From NCBI GenBank assembly GCA_002205965.3, contig NADL03000203.1:1-64000 (forward strand): a DNA stretch of 64,000 bases, given 5' to 3'. A program made the translations under genes and the position numbers. Shown here in pieces: positions 21,451 to 33,182 of this stretch. Every line of letters begins with the position of its first letter. Position 1 is the first letter of the stretch. The notes beneath the pieces were generated by a model. That model was not told where the DNA came from. It searched no databases and saw nothing but the letters and a program-made list of their open reading frames with translations. The DNA comes from Kappaphycus alvarezii. Its lineage: Eukaryota > Rhodophyta > Florideophyceae > Gigartinales > Solieriaceae.

Positions 21451-22221
21451 CCATTGTTGCATTAACAAATGACAACCTCTATGATGTAACATGTTATTTC
21501 GTACGCATATGCAAATGTACCATCATACAGTACTCCGCAAAATAACTCTTGAATACCTTGTGTCTGACACGTGCGTGTACAAAAGCTGCATCCTGAGGAC
21601 CAATCCATCCTGACATGTGCCTTGTCCAGGCATTTTTCGACATCCCAGTAGCATGGTATTGGCGAGTGCCGAAAAACGTGCCTTTTCAACTCGGAGTAGG
21701 TGCATGACCTTACAAGTGATAGCACAGAAGCTGTGAAGTGGCAGTCCAACTGGTTATTCTCCTTGTCCTGATGTTCAGTAAGGATATCATCGATCTTCTG
21801 CTGGATACAAGCCAATGAGTCGATATTAAGGCGTCTAAGGCAATGTAGGATCTGAGAGATTTGACGCCAGATGGAAAAAAAAGCCACGGTAGACGGAGAG
21901 GCGTAAATCCAGAAGAGAAGGCGTAGGCACGGTGTCGCTCAGAATGGGCTTGAATCAAATCAAAGACTCAGCGATCTGAAGGTAATTGATGGATCTGGCT
22001 GTTTTCAGGAGGTAGAAAACGATGTTTTCATCGTCAGAGTACCAACAGTTCGAGGAAGAGAGAAACTCGTGCTAAACTACAAAATAAGCTGCTTCCAGAC
22101 AAGGACAAAATTCCAAACGCCGAACGGGTCAACTTGTGTGCCGTTGAAACAGATATTGGAGAAAGGACCAAATAAAAGCTTCGTTCTATCGCTCTAACAG
22201 TAATTGACCCATTGGGCGATG
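21451..22221. other. Unassigned; one 141-codon minus-strand frame
   Basis: A minus-strand frame at 21462-21887 is Cys-rich in its second half (FCTRTCQTQ) and reads like a protein, but I recognise no family. A second frame overlaps it. Kept as an uncertain candidate, not called as a gene. Confidence 0.3.
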
Positions 22222-22226
22222 CCTTG
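22222..22226. repeat. Target-site duplication of solo LTR (CCTTG)
   Basis: CCTTG here and at 23690-23694. Confidence 0.88.
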
Positions 22227-22512
22227 TGTAATACAGGAAATGGTCCTCCCCTCGTGTAATCCAGCAACCTATAACGATCCCGCCCCTAACTTCTCCAACC
22301 GTCATTTCCAAATTTACTTCCATTTTATCTAGATATTTTTATACTGTATTTAACCCTCTGAATCGACCCGAATCAAGTCCCTTTTCCCTTTTAGCTTACC
22401 TCCTCCTCCAAATTCGCCTTTTTTTGAGAAGAAGGGCGCAAATGCACTATTGCAAAATCCCTTGCAGATTTATTTTACCTATTCCTAATCTATAGAACCT
22501 GCCCCGGGAGCC

Positions 22513-22520
22513 TATTTAAA
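22513..22520 (+). promoter_or_regulatory. TATA-like box of the LTR-embedded gene (type III)
   Basis: TATTTAAA in GCCTATTTAAACCCC, 108 bp before the ATG at 22628. Confidence 0.52.
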
Positions 22521-22627
22521 CCCCTTTATTCTAAGTTCCAAATGCCCCGATCATTTTACTCATCACCCCTCTCCCCCACAAACCCAAAACACCCTACATT
22601 GCCTCCTGTTCCCCAACGTCTATCACA

Positions 22628-23250
22628 ATGAGCAACCTTCGCCCCTCTGTCCCTATTTCCAAAAACCTCCCTTTCCGTTCCATCAATGGCCTTCGTCTCG
22701 CCGCCTACGGGCTAACCGATGCCGACGACTACATTCGGCGGCAAACAAAGAAGCAAATCATCGAGTTCGTGCGCCGCCTCTTCATAGAAGAAGAAGCGAG
22801 GGAGGTAAGTCCGGAGAGGCTGAGAAGGTCGAGGAGGAGAGCGGGGAGTCCTTCGAGGAATGGTTAGCCCCTGAGCTAGTGTACGAGGCTCAGGAAGATG
22901 AGGAGGAGGAGGATGAGAAGGATGAGAGAGAGGAAGAAGAGGATGAGGAGGAAGAGGATGAGGAGGATGAGGAGGAGGAAGAAGAGGAAGCGGAGGAAGA
23001 GGATGAGGAGGAGGAGGAGGAGGATGAGGGAACAGGGGCATGGAAAGTGTTGGACTGGTGGGGCCTGGAATAGAGAGTATGGATCAAGTTGTGCCCAAGA
23101 TGGAACCGGATGGAGATATTTTTAGTAGTCTAGATATCTCCCAGGGGGAAATAGAGAGTTGTGAGCCATTCGCAGATATTTGTGGGACTGCTTGGACAGC
23201 ATGGATATTTTAGAGGAGTTGTTGGATCTGATTTAGAGAATGGGAAATAA
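22628..23250 (+). pseudogene. LTR-embedded acidic-protein gene, least damaged N-terminal part
   Basis: ATG 22628 opens an 80-codon frame: M-S-N-L-R-P-S, LTDADDYIRRQTKK, IIEFVRRLFIEEEA. A one-base shift near 22805 (a GTAAGT is visible here, but other copies show continuous coding, so I do not call an intron) moves to the frame GESFEEWLAPELV, followed by about 50 residues that are almost all Glu/Asp (22890-23035). Another shift leads to MEPDGDIFSSLDISQ, CEPFADICG and a damaged terminus. The protein would be roughly 200 residues, extremely acidic, with a folded N-terminal block and a Cys-x-x-Cys-containing C-terminus. No known family recognised. Confidence 0.65.
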
Positions 23251-23694
23251 GAGGACCAAATTAATTGTTAGTTTCTTAAGTATCTTTTGCTTAGAGTATA
23301 TTGTCCACACAAAGTATTTTTATGCATTTCTTGGTATCTTCTGTAGTTTTGTTCGGACTTTAAGGGTAGCCAAAAGTCTATATAAGCTGAGTAAACTGCT
23401 TCCTCATGGAGAGGTCAAGCAAGTTGGCAGACAACTTCAAGCCAAGTCCCGAGTAGTAGGAAGTTGAGAGTCAACTTCAGACCCAAGAAAACTTTTTCTT
23501 ACGCTAGTCGCAGAGCGTCGTGGTAGACCTGCCCCTTTTATACTTGCTTGTAGCTTCCTCAACTTTCTTCTATATACACTCCCTTTTGTTCGTTCAACAA
23601 TACCACGGCAGCACTTTTGTCGCTCGCACACCTCCTTCTCAGGGTAATTGGTTCTGAGGATCTCTTCCCTCGCCGATTTACCCATATCACCTTG

Positions 23695-24837
23695 CTCATA
23701 ATGTCGAAATGAGTCGAAAAATCTCTGGAGGGAGATACTTTTAAGCGCATTGTCAGCGCGAAATGGTAGAAGAACAAGATCGCGAAAATTTGGACGTTGA
23801 AATATACGGCGGACCTAATTAATAGCTGCTTCTATGCAACTATTAACCCCGCAACAAGTTAGTGTGGTAGTAGGTGTAAAGGGACCAGCTGATAATCGTT
23901 GTGTCCGAGCATCTTGTAAATCAAATGCTGCATCAAGAGACTTACAGATATGAGCCATAGACCTCCAATATTCTAAAAAATGACGTCTAGCCGTCCTCGT
24001 AGAAGTAATTTAGATGAGAGGGTGGCCATGATCCCCTTCGACACAAGTTGATAAATTTTGCAATCTGTTACAGGCAATCAAGATCGCGGGCTATACTCCC
24101 GCGGGGCGACGGAGCTGGAGAAGGGTCATAGGAAACATACTGTCAGCGCCAACTGCAGTGGTGGGCTCCAGGCTTTAGGCTATGTGGAAGACTTTGGAAA
24201 CGGAAATGTAGAAGGAAGATGATTGAGAGGTTAAGCAGAGACAGGGTTAGGTGGTAAGTGATGGAGGAAGTCAAGGGCACGAAGAGTGCCCTTAGCAGAA
24301 AAAAAATAGCCTTGACCTTGGAGAGAGGTGCAGTAGCCCTAGTAGGGCTACCACGATTATTCAAGCGGCGTCAACAATAGTTGAGAGAATGCATAAGAAA
24401 GGGCAACGTGAAAGTTGTGAATAAAAAATCAGGAAACGTCTAATAGAACAAGAACTGATCCTCTTAGAGCAGATCATTGAATTTGCAGACGAAAGCTAAA
24501 CAAATGCAGTCCGTCAAAGTTTTAAAATCTTTCGGGAGTCGGTTCGTGACGAAACGGGTCCAGTTATGGCGGAAAACGAGATTGCAAAAATGAACAGCTC
24601 AGGGGAGCCCAGGACATATGGTCATCGGACACAACAGAAACAACGCAGGAGAGGAAGTTGTACTAAAGTACGTAGGCGGCGGCTTGAATGGAACCGTTAA
24701 AAGGATGACAGGACAGAGATTATCGTAAGAAAACAATTGGAACTTCACAGGGGTAAGGAAAATTCACTGCTGGTATTTCGTATCGTTCCCCAACACGACA
24801 AGGGTCTCATTTCGGAGGCGAGAGACGGGATGTAATT
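23695..24837. other. Intergenic, no gene seen
   Basis: Only short, stop-broken frames. The target of the neighbouring solo LTR insertions. Confidence 0.4.
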
Positions 24838-24842
24838 AAGGA
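24838..24842. repeat. Target-site duplication of solo LTR (AAGGA)
   Basis: AAGGA here and at 26173-26177. Confidence 0.88.
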
Positions 24843-25068
24843 TGATGTGCGCAAATACGCACACGAAAAAATCTAGAAAAGGACCAAAATTGTAGACAGT
24901 ATCGGAATTTGGAAGATATTTTTACAGTTTCTGAGTTTGCAAGATATTTTTAATTTGGATGAGTCTCGCAAAATCATGGGTTCACGTTTTACTTTAAGAC
25001 CCTTGGTCATTAATAGGTGCCGTTACTGTACATGTCCAAGGTCGTCTTATTTTTCGCAGACGTCGCAG

Positions 25069-25076
25069 TATTTAAA
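25069..25076 (+). promoter_or_regulatory. TATA-like box of the LTR-embedded gene (type II)
   Basis: TATTTAAA in GCAGTATTTAAAGTCCG, 75 bp before the ATG at 25152; same spacing as in the 2496-3820 LTR. Confidence 0.52.
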
Positions 25077-25151
25077 GTCCGAAATCGACGTCGTTGAAGC
25101 AACCCTCGCCATCAACTACCCATCAGCCCACGAATTCTTTTGGCCCTTAAC

Positions 25152-25718
25152 ATGACAAACCTCCGTCCTTCCCTCACCATCACCAAGTCATCCCGAGGCC
25201 GTCTTCCACTCAACGCTTTGGCCCTGATGGAAATGGTCCAACTGACTACGATGATTACTGTAGAAGGTTGGACCGGGAACGCGTTCGGGAGTGGGTCCGC
25301 CGTAACTGCTTTGAGCAGGCAGAAGATGCAGAGAAGGTAGAGGAGGAATAAGAGGAAGAAGAAGAGGACTGCGTGGATCCGTGGAGCCACTAGTGAATAG
25401 CGGTTGGGGGGCTCCCAAGGAGAATGAAGGGGAGAATGAGGGATTAATTGTGATCTCTGACTCTTCTGACGAAGATGAAGAGAGGAGTGAGGAGGAGGAT
25501 GAGGGGGATGAGGGGGAGGGAAACATGGAAAGTTCTGGATTACTGGGGAATGAGCCAGAAACATGGACCAGGTGGCCCCGACTCTGGAACGGATGGGGCG
25601 TCCTCAGTTGTCTAGATATTTCGCAGGAGCAATGGAGAATTCTAGGCCGTTCGCGGATATTTGTGTGGATTGCCTGAGTGGGATGGATATTTTGGGGGAA
25701 CTTTTGGCTCTGATATAG
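25152..25718 (+). pseudogene. LTR-embedded acidic-protein gene, broken copy (type II)
   Basis: ATG 25152 gives M-T-N-L-R-P-S-L-T-I-T-K-S-S. Over one shift follow DYDDYCRRLDRERVREWVRR and FEQAEDAEKVEEE, then an in-frame stop. A later frame holds GLIVISDSSDEDEERSEEE (25441-25485), a hydrophobic patch followed by Ser/acidic residues that resembles a SUMO-interacting motif, then an acidic stretch. The last frame ends PFADICVDCLSGMDILGELL at TAG 25716-25718. The blocks correspond one to one with those of type III copies, although the nucleotide sequences are very different. Function unknown. Confidence 0.62.
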
Positions 25719-26177
25719 AGGAGTAAAATATTAAGGAAAGAATCTAGATATTTATCCTGATAGAATCTGCTGTTAGTCTTGCTCATTCACACGATTCCAT
25801 TCGGTGCATTTTATGGTTCTTAGTATGTTTCTGTGAGACTTTAGGGTTAGCCAAAAAGTCTATATAAGCTGTGTAAACTGCTTCCTCATGGAGAGGTCAA
25901 GCAAGTTGGCAGACAACTTCAAGTCAAGTCCCGAGTAGTAGGAAGTTGAAAGTCAACTTCAGACCCGAGGAACATTTTCCTAGGCTGGTCGCAGACAATC
26001 AGTGGTAGACTCTGCTCCTTTCATACTTGCTTGTAGCCCTCTTAACTCTCTTCCATAAACATTCCTTTTGTTCGTTCAACTATAACCCGTTAGCACTTTT
26101 GTCGCCCGCAACACCTCCTTCTTGGGGTAGTTGATTCTAAGTACCTCTTCTCCCGACGACTTACCCCTATCAAAGGA

Positions 26178-27840
26178 CGTGGAAGAGAACTATTTGCTGT
26201 TCTGGGCAGTTGATGGGCTTCCAGAGATTTCTAAAGAGTCCAGTGTGGGGGAATTGTCTGCAGTTGGGCAACAACAGTGGTGATCAACCGTTATTCAGCA
26301 CTTGGAATCAGTTTGTGGTCGAAAGTGAAGATGCCGGAGAAGTCCGGAACGAGTACACAGAGAAATTTCAGAATAGGAGATGAGCGTCTCAAAGGCATTT
26401 CAGGTGGGCTTAGTAAGGAGAAGGTTACGTTTAGTAGTATGAAAAAGAAGATATGGAATCCGCACTCGGAAGGTCTGAACAGGAATGCGGAAATCCACCA
26501 CTGGAGAGAGCTAGATGGAACTGAAAGGCGTCAATAAAGGGCGAAGTCAATCGGGGAGGTGAAACTGACAATTTCTTTTCTCTTTACCACCAAAAAAGTC
26601 ACGAGAGGCCCGTCTAATTGCACCAGTAAATTTGTCCGAGATGCGAAGAACTGAAAGATTATACTGTTAGACCACGCCAGAGCAGCCCGAGCCGTGAGAA
26701 ATTTGCCTAGAAGTTCTGTTTAGAAGCCTGAAGATATGGGGGGACTGCAGGCGTCGGGGTACCAACAGTCTGAGCAGTATCCTTAGTGACAGGGGAGGGG
26801 CCGAAGAATTCTGCTAATAGTAATCCACTTAGTGTCTATCTATCATAGCATTGTCCTCATATGAGGCGACCTTTATCCTCATAATAAGGTGAATATATTT
26901 ATGATACAAAAATGAACAGTAACTAAGACCATTTTTAGGGAGCCGGTAATTGCATACTAAAAATATACTCGAAAACATGGACCTAATGTGAAGAGGTGCT
27001 CAATGGCTTCAATTCTACAGCACTTCGGCTAAAGCATTCAAGTAAAAGATGAAATGTGAAAAAATGACACTAAAAATAAAGAGGAGCAAGTGGACTAGAG
27101 TGGTTCGTACCCAGGCTAGCGCCAAAATTGTCGAAAAGTTTATTTTTATCTAGCTTCAATACTTTTCAAACTATACGGTAGCAGAAAAATTACAGAAAAG
27201 GAATATGTTTTACCTTAAAATAAACCCCCTAAACTATTTCCTCATATGAGTAAAATTGTTCTATAGACACTACAGAGGTGAATATAGCGATCACGGAGCG
27301 GAACAGAGGATTGCTGTAAAAGGAAGCGGTGAGTGCTTGAATGTCGCCGAAGTCATCAAGTTGCGAGAAAATTGTTGAGCTGAGGGGTAATCACAAAGGT
27401 CGACGCTTCCGACAGAGGGGAGGGAGACTGGACGAGTAAGTCGAGAAAGTGCTGGTAAGGGAGACTGTAGCCGCATTACGTGTCGCATCCGCTGTTGCTG
27501 ACTTCAATGCAAGTGGAGTAAGGGGTCTCGGTGCTCATGAACGTGGGGATGAATATTGGGAGGTGTATCAGTGGAAGTGTGTGACTGGATAGAAATGGGA
27601 CTGTAATCAAAATCACCGGAGGATGACTGGCCACCGGCGTGGATCGATGGAAACAAATCAACAGGGAAAAAAGGGGATGGACACGGTATGTAGGGGCTCG
27701 GAAGATAGGATGGTGTCCTTTCTGTTAGTAGAGATATGCAGGAAGGATGTGACGCGGCTCCTCAGCGATGAAAGAGCGCATGTGGCGGCGGAGTAAGGAG
27801 GGAGGAGGGCGAGTAGAGATCCGTAGTTTATGTTGATTCC
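26178..27840. other. Unassigned, no gene recognised
   Basis: Short frames only. The palindrome CCTCATATGAGG lies at 26855-26866 and CTCATATGAG at 27241-27250. The minus-strand frames at 27291-27661 are Ser/Pro-rich with no recognisable domain. Becomes AT-rich towards the right. Confidence 0.4.
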
Positions 27841-30800
27841 GAATCATAAAAGAATTTTTTTATTTTTTTATTTTGGTCCTATTTGAACTTATTCTGTGTC
27901 GAATGTTTTTCCTGTCCTACAGTGTTACTTTATAATTCGATGGATATAGTTATTGCATTTCTATTGTCGCCTTATTTATGATCTGGATGAATTCCTACCA
28001 AAATATATTACTGTAATAGAGTTGACGAACCTGAATTAGGTCAACCAAAGTTATTGAAAATTTTTTTTTTTTTCAACTTATTTACTCTTGCCCATACTGT
28101 ATATAGTCTTATGTTGGAAGAAATATTTTATCATTCGTATTATTGAACTCTATATATCAACCACCTAAATTTATTCTCTCCTCATACTTTATTTTGAGTC
28201 ATTTCAGGCATTTATTTAGTTTTCAAGTTGGAATATTTATTTTTGATCTACTAATCTCAACAATATAACACATATTAAATTTTTAACGGAATTGAAACTA
28301 TTACCAAGTCTTAATATAAGTTTGAACTTCAGGGCTACTTGTTTCTCTTCTTCAAAATATCTCCATACTTGCCCTAACTCCGTAAAGGAAAGCTGTTTAC
28401 TAGATTAATATGGGCTTTCAGGTATGACCCACGTCTCACTGAAAACATTAAATAAAATATAATACATAATAAAACGATTTTTTTGCCGAGGGCGATGAGA
28501 AATTATATATTTATAAGCCATTTGCCATCCTCTAAGTCCTTCAATATCAGCCAGGAAATGGAACGATGTTCCCCTATGAAATTATCTGAAAGCCTCAGAT
28601 AGTACTGTTACAGCACTTTGAAGCTCATCGGAATCAGTTTCTGCAACATGTCACGAATAACATGTATTGAAATGAAGCATTAAATTGGAAGAGTCTTACA
28701 AGCAATAGTATCAAGAAAGTTGGTTTAGAGTACTTTCCTTTGTCATCTACTCATATTTTTTTTTTTTATACTTCATTTATACTGATCATTCAACAAGTAC
28801 GCGAAAGACTTCACTAGCATTATCGAAAAGACTATTTGCTTAACGCAAAATCGGGAGATTAATTTATTGCTAAGAAAGGCCATTAAACACAGGGAAATTT
28901 ATTATTACTTTTTCGTCATTTCCTAAGTATTTATTTTCTTCAGGGAATGAATCATTTATATATTGGAAATTTGTGTTTGGAAAATGTATAAATAAACATA
29001 AATCAAGAATAAAATATTTAAGATTGACGTGACATCATAAAGTCTTTTCAGGCTCAAAACTTTATCAAGTTTATTCCAGTAAGTGTACTCCAGAGTCAGA
29101 AAAGAGTCCAAGCATTGTATAAACTGACATTAATTATTTTTCAATAGTAAGTACTTGCACTTCCGGTTAGTGTAAGGTATTTCGGAGAACTCAAATCCAG
29201 AAGGAATCATTGAAAGCTTGAAAATGATATATTCAGGAAAAATTGATTCTTCTTTATCACTACCAAAAAAATTATATTTTTCGATAGGAAAAATATTTCC
29301 TAGATTTTTCACTACAGTTGTGAGGTCTGCTTCACCATTATATGATTTGATCAAACTTCTCTGATAGACTGCATGATGTCAACACCAAGAAAAAGACCGT
29401 TGCATATGTTTCCGAAATTATCAGGGAATACGACAAAAATACACGAAAAAATATATGAGAAAATTTCCGTACTGGTAGACAACAGTTAAAACATTGATAA
29501 TTCAGCATCAAGTTCACCTTCACTTTATTTTTGACTTGTAAATTTTGTCTTCTGCAGCTTTCATATGACAGGAAATGTTTTCGTTCGTTGCCGATTCTGG
29601 AAAAAAACAGTGAAATGAGTAATGTTTATGACATTGATTATGTACATATGTCTATGTATTCAATGCATTATAAAATTTGGACCATAAGACCTCATTTTCT
29701 CGCAAAATAATGCATTTTGGCTCAAAATAACTTGAGTATGAGGTCATAAAGGACATAAAGAAACAATGAAGTAACGATTCATTTAAAGACATGAAGGTCA
29801 GGGGGTGATCATTTTCCTTATTTCCTGCTTTTGAGCAGGAAGAACAGAATGTCGAAAGGGTTTCTACACTGTCTGGAATGAATATTTTTCCATGAATGGC
29901 AATATCATTGGAAGCCGCACAATATGAAATGTGATGACAGGTATGATGGTAGCGTAGTTTTTAAAACCCGTGGCAAAAAAGAGCAAAGCTAAGTTCTAAG
30001 TAATTATTGTGCAATACATACACTCTTTTCGCTAGATTACTTTACTCAAGTGATCATTTGTAGAGTTGCACTAGTTTTGCAGTGTATTTCAAGTCTGCTT
30101 TTCTGCAAAAATGAGAAGCCCTGAAAATACCTATGTTTCACATCCATATGAAAGTTGTAATGTACGTTACTGTCTTAGCTATTACGCACAGCAACCTATG
30201 CACTTGTAAATTTGAAAAAAAAAAATGCCCGCAAAAGTCAGGTTGTATTCTGAAAAGTCCTGTCCAGAGGTAATGAAAGAACTTTTCGCACTTTTTTTAC
30301 AAAATGAAGCCAAAAAATCTAGTCTAAGTGATGAACAAAAACATTTGGTCATAAAAATTCCAGATGGAGGCTGTTATTTATTCTTTTAAAAATGAATTCA
30401 TGTTAGGCAAAACTAACTTGTAGCCTAGTGATACATATTTCTGCGCAAATTCCAAAGAAAAAATTGAAATGTAATACTGTCGAACCTAAAGTTGAGTATA
30501 AAATGGAAAATAAATATGAAGTTCCAATAAATGAGATTTAAATATCTGCTGTAAATCAATCTCTCGCAAAGTTGGATGGATAGAATTTGCATCTTTTCCA
30601 CTTTGATCGCTGAACTCCATATTATTTATAGAAAAAGTATCCTATCTTAAGATCATATGCTGTTTAGCAATTCGACACTGGGAGAAAATGTAAGAAATTA
30701 TGGTTATGTATATTTTTCTCAATGGTCACGGACAAGCTAGATCATGAATGGAGTATTCTTTATCCACAGGGTCATCAAAACAGAATTATTTTGTTTAAAT

Positions 30801-32177
30801 ACGTGCCCTTAGTGGACTTCTGGTAGATCATAAGCAGAATGAATACATATGTCATACGAAATCTTTGCTTGGAAATAAATATTAATTCTCAGCAAAATAT
30901 CCTTGGAGACTCAACTCTACCTAGAAATGAATTAATTAATGATCGGTAGATAATTGTTGAGGCTATTCAGATTTGTAATTTATGAAGACAGCATACTTGT
31001 GTTCAGGACCGGTAAAGTACTTTTTCACATAATACATTTCAGTCAATAGAACAGCTCGAGTAGATGTTTCTTATGACGAGCGTAATATAAAAATAAGATG
31101 AAACCCGACCAAAAAATTTTTGCGCAAGTTCTTCCAAAAATTAGTAGACTAATACTTTAAGTCCTTAGACTATCTATTTTCACGTTCAACCTCATCTCCA
31201 ATTACATCCCGAAAAAGGAAAAGGTTGAAAACATATTCAAATGACCGTAGTTACGCTTCTACTCAAATTATCAAATTACCCTTGAAAATTGAAAATCTGT
31301 TATCAGAGAACGGGTGTCAAGAAACTTTTCCTTATCAACCAGATCTATTCTAATTTCAAGAACTTTGCAAAGCTTCATGAAGGCTCAGCTAGCGAAAAAT
31401 AGAAATATTCTTTGCTACTAAAACGCTATTAATATACGCTGCAAGAGTTTCAAACGTAAATATGTGTGAAATTGATATCACTTAGCCAGAAAGACACTAG
31501 AGAAGCTCGGACTCGGCACGAGATAATCTTCTTTCTAGTCTATAATGGTCCAAGTTTATAACAGCTGCAGCGCAGAACTTAATGTAGTTTACAGTGAATT
31601 TGTGGATATTTAAGCCTATATTACTGCGCTTTCCATGTGGAAGGTTTCATAGTTTTTCTTCATAAATGTGCAAGATCAAACTTGATTCCACAAAAAGAAA
31701 TTATAGCACTCTGCTGACAAAATTATTTTCCATTGAATCATGCAGCATACTAGGGGATTCTACTAAGTTTGTTTTGACCACTAAAATCTTCTGCAGAAAG
31801 TTTCGGGCTGTTCTTATTAAATAAGTGCAGGTATGCTTAATTTAAGTTCAAGTTGTTTCGTTCAGTTGATAGTTTCCCTTCTTTATCTCTGTTTATATCA
31901 CTTCCCCTTTCAACGTATGCATTTGATTTATCTTAAAAAAACGCAGTCCCAACAAAAAAAATAGATAGAAGCATAAATTTTGAAATAATTTAACATCTAC
32001 ACCAAGTACACATTATTATAACCTGGTGAGCAACAACGAGAACAGGAATATGCAGTATTTAATGAGTTTGTTTCATCCCAAAGGATGACAAAGTCAATAT
32101 CTATTTCAGATGGTGCAATCATCGATGTAAAAATAGAATAATAAGATTAATTGAATTTTTACAAAGATTATAGGTCA
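27841..32177. other. AT-rich desert 1, no genes or transposons seen
   Basis: Markedly more AT-rich than the left part. Very few open frames exceed 60 codons, and those at 29130-29523 carry no motif. No LTR, LINE tail or tandem repeat seen. Confidence 0.6.
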
Positions 32178-33175
32178 CTAAAATATAGAGCTGTTAAAAT
32201 TTCTTCCTAAAAGTGAGTGAAACTGGGATTTCTTTGAATTTACTGGTCGCAGACGCCTCTGACTCTTTTGTGTCAGCCTATTGACCGCACATGACCATTC
32301 TGGATCCCTGTTTTGTAGTCGATAACGACGATACGATAAAGCGTTCTTCAACATCTGGTTCATCGGGTCGACCTCGCGTAGCTCGACTTTACGAGGTCCC
32401 TTCCATGACGGTCCTGATCGATGTACTGGAATTATGTCGAACTCCGACTAGCCGTCTTGCTCCTCTGACGTGGTTGTCTCACGAGACCTCAAGCGCTCCA
32501 CGTCGCGGTCGGAATCTGAACTGCCGCTCCAGCAACTTACCTTCTCCTTCTTACGAAGCCCCCGCGAGGGGCGATGCTGTGTCTCGTGGCTGTCACGGGT
32601 TCCTGTCGGAACGGCAGATCTCGTGCGTGTGGTCCCTCGTTGCTGCTCACGTGCGAGTACCAGCACCTGCACTTGCCCTTTCAACACACTTGAACGCTGT
32701 TGTTCGGTCTCAAGCTTTGATGAAAGCTCCACCATCCTCACCTTGAGATTGTCGATGTCCTGCTCCATTCCCTGACAAGGGTTCCCTCTGTTCTGTTTCC
32801 GAACATCGCGCCGCAGTCTGCTAAAGAACTTTTGCAACTGTCCAATGGATGAGTCAAGCTCTCAAAACTTGAGCACAGTCCCCGCGTAATTCCTCGGGGC
32901 ATGGGAGTCTTCCCAAATGGCGATATTCGGCTGTCGATCTCATTCTCCGCCTCAGAGCTAATCTCTGCGTCGCGAAGCTCCATCGTTTGGTCCAAGTACA
33001 CTTGAACTCCTCCCAAAGGGCTTCAGTCTCGACTGTACTACCGTAGAAGTGGCTGCTTTGACTGATTCCTGTACCAGATCTTGAATTATAGCCGGCGTCA
33101 GCAGCAATAGTTCCGCGGATCCCCTTGTGGGTTTCCCTCTGAAACCTAGAGGTTCCCACTTGCGGCCGGTGCCGT
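32178..33175 (-). pseudogene. Possible Gag-like, coiled-coil-coding remnant
   Basis: On the minus strand several overlapping frames together look coding. They are ETEALWEEFKCTWTKRW, then MEQDIDNLKVRMVELSSKLE with heptad-like spacing and EQQRSSVLKGQVQVLVLARE, then an Arg/Ser/Asp-rich part (SGSSDSDRDVERLRS). Long helical segments followed by a charged tail are seen in retroelement Gag proteins, but no zinc knuckle is present and I cannot assign a family. It directly abuts the 3' end of the LINE at 33183. Confidence 0.35.
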
Positions 33176-33182
33176 CCAACGA

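Larger units (their letters stand above)
22227..23689 (+). repeat. Solo LTR, type III U3 (1463 bp), Ty3/Gypsy
   Basis: TGTAATACAG...CATATCA. The first ~70 bp differ from the other type III LTRs; the rest matches, including the embedded gene, the TATATAA promoter near 23378 and the R-U5 hairpins. TSDs are exact and no internal sequence is present. Confidence 0.92.
24843..26172 (+). repeat. Solo LTR, type II U3 with embedded gene (1330 bp)
   Basis: TGATGTGCGC...CCCTATCA with exact TSDs. The first ~120 bp and the last ~385 bp match the 719-bp LTR of element 2. The middle ~790 bp, which carries the embedded gene, is absent from element 2. It matches the reverse LTR at 2496-3820 along its length. 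Confidence 0.92.

Noticed and set aside
22800..22860. GTAAGT as an intron donor in the LTR-embedded gene
   Set aside because: The other copies code continuously across this place and lack the donor; a one-base shift explains the frame change better.
26855..27250. CTCATATGAG palindromes as paired regulatory sites
   Set aside because: Two 10-12 bp palindromes in AT-rich DNA with no gene nearby are easily chance.
28000..32170. AT-rich block as inserted mitochondrial or plastid DNA
   Set aside because: No organellar protein motif was found in any frame, and most frames are stop-dense; kept only as one possibility in the desert finding.
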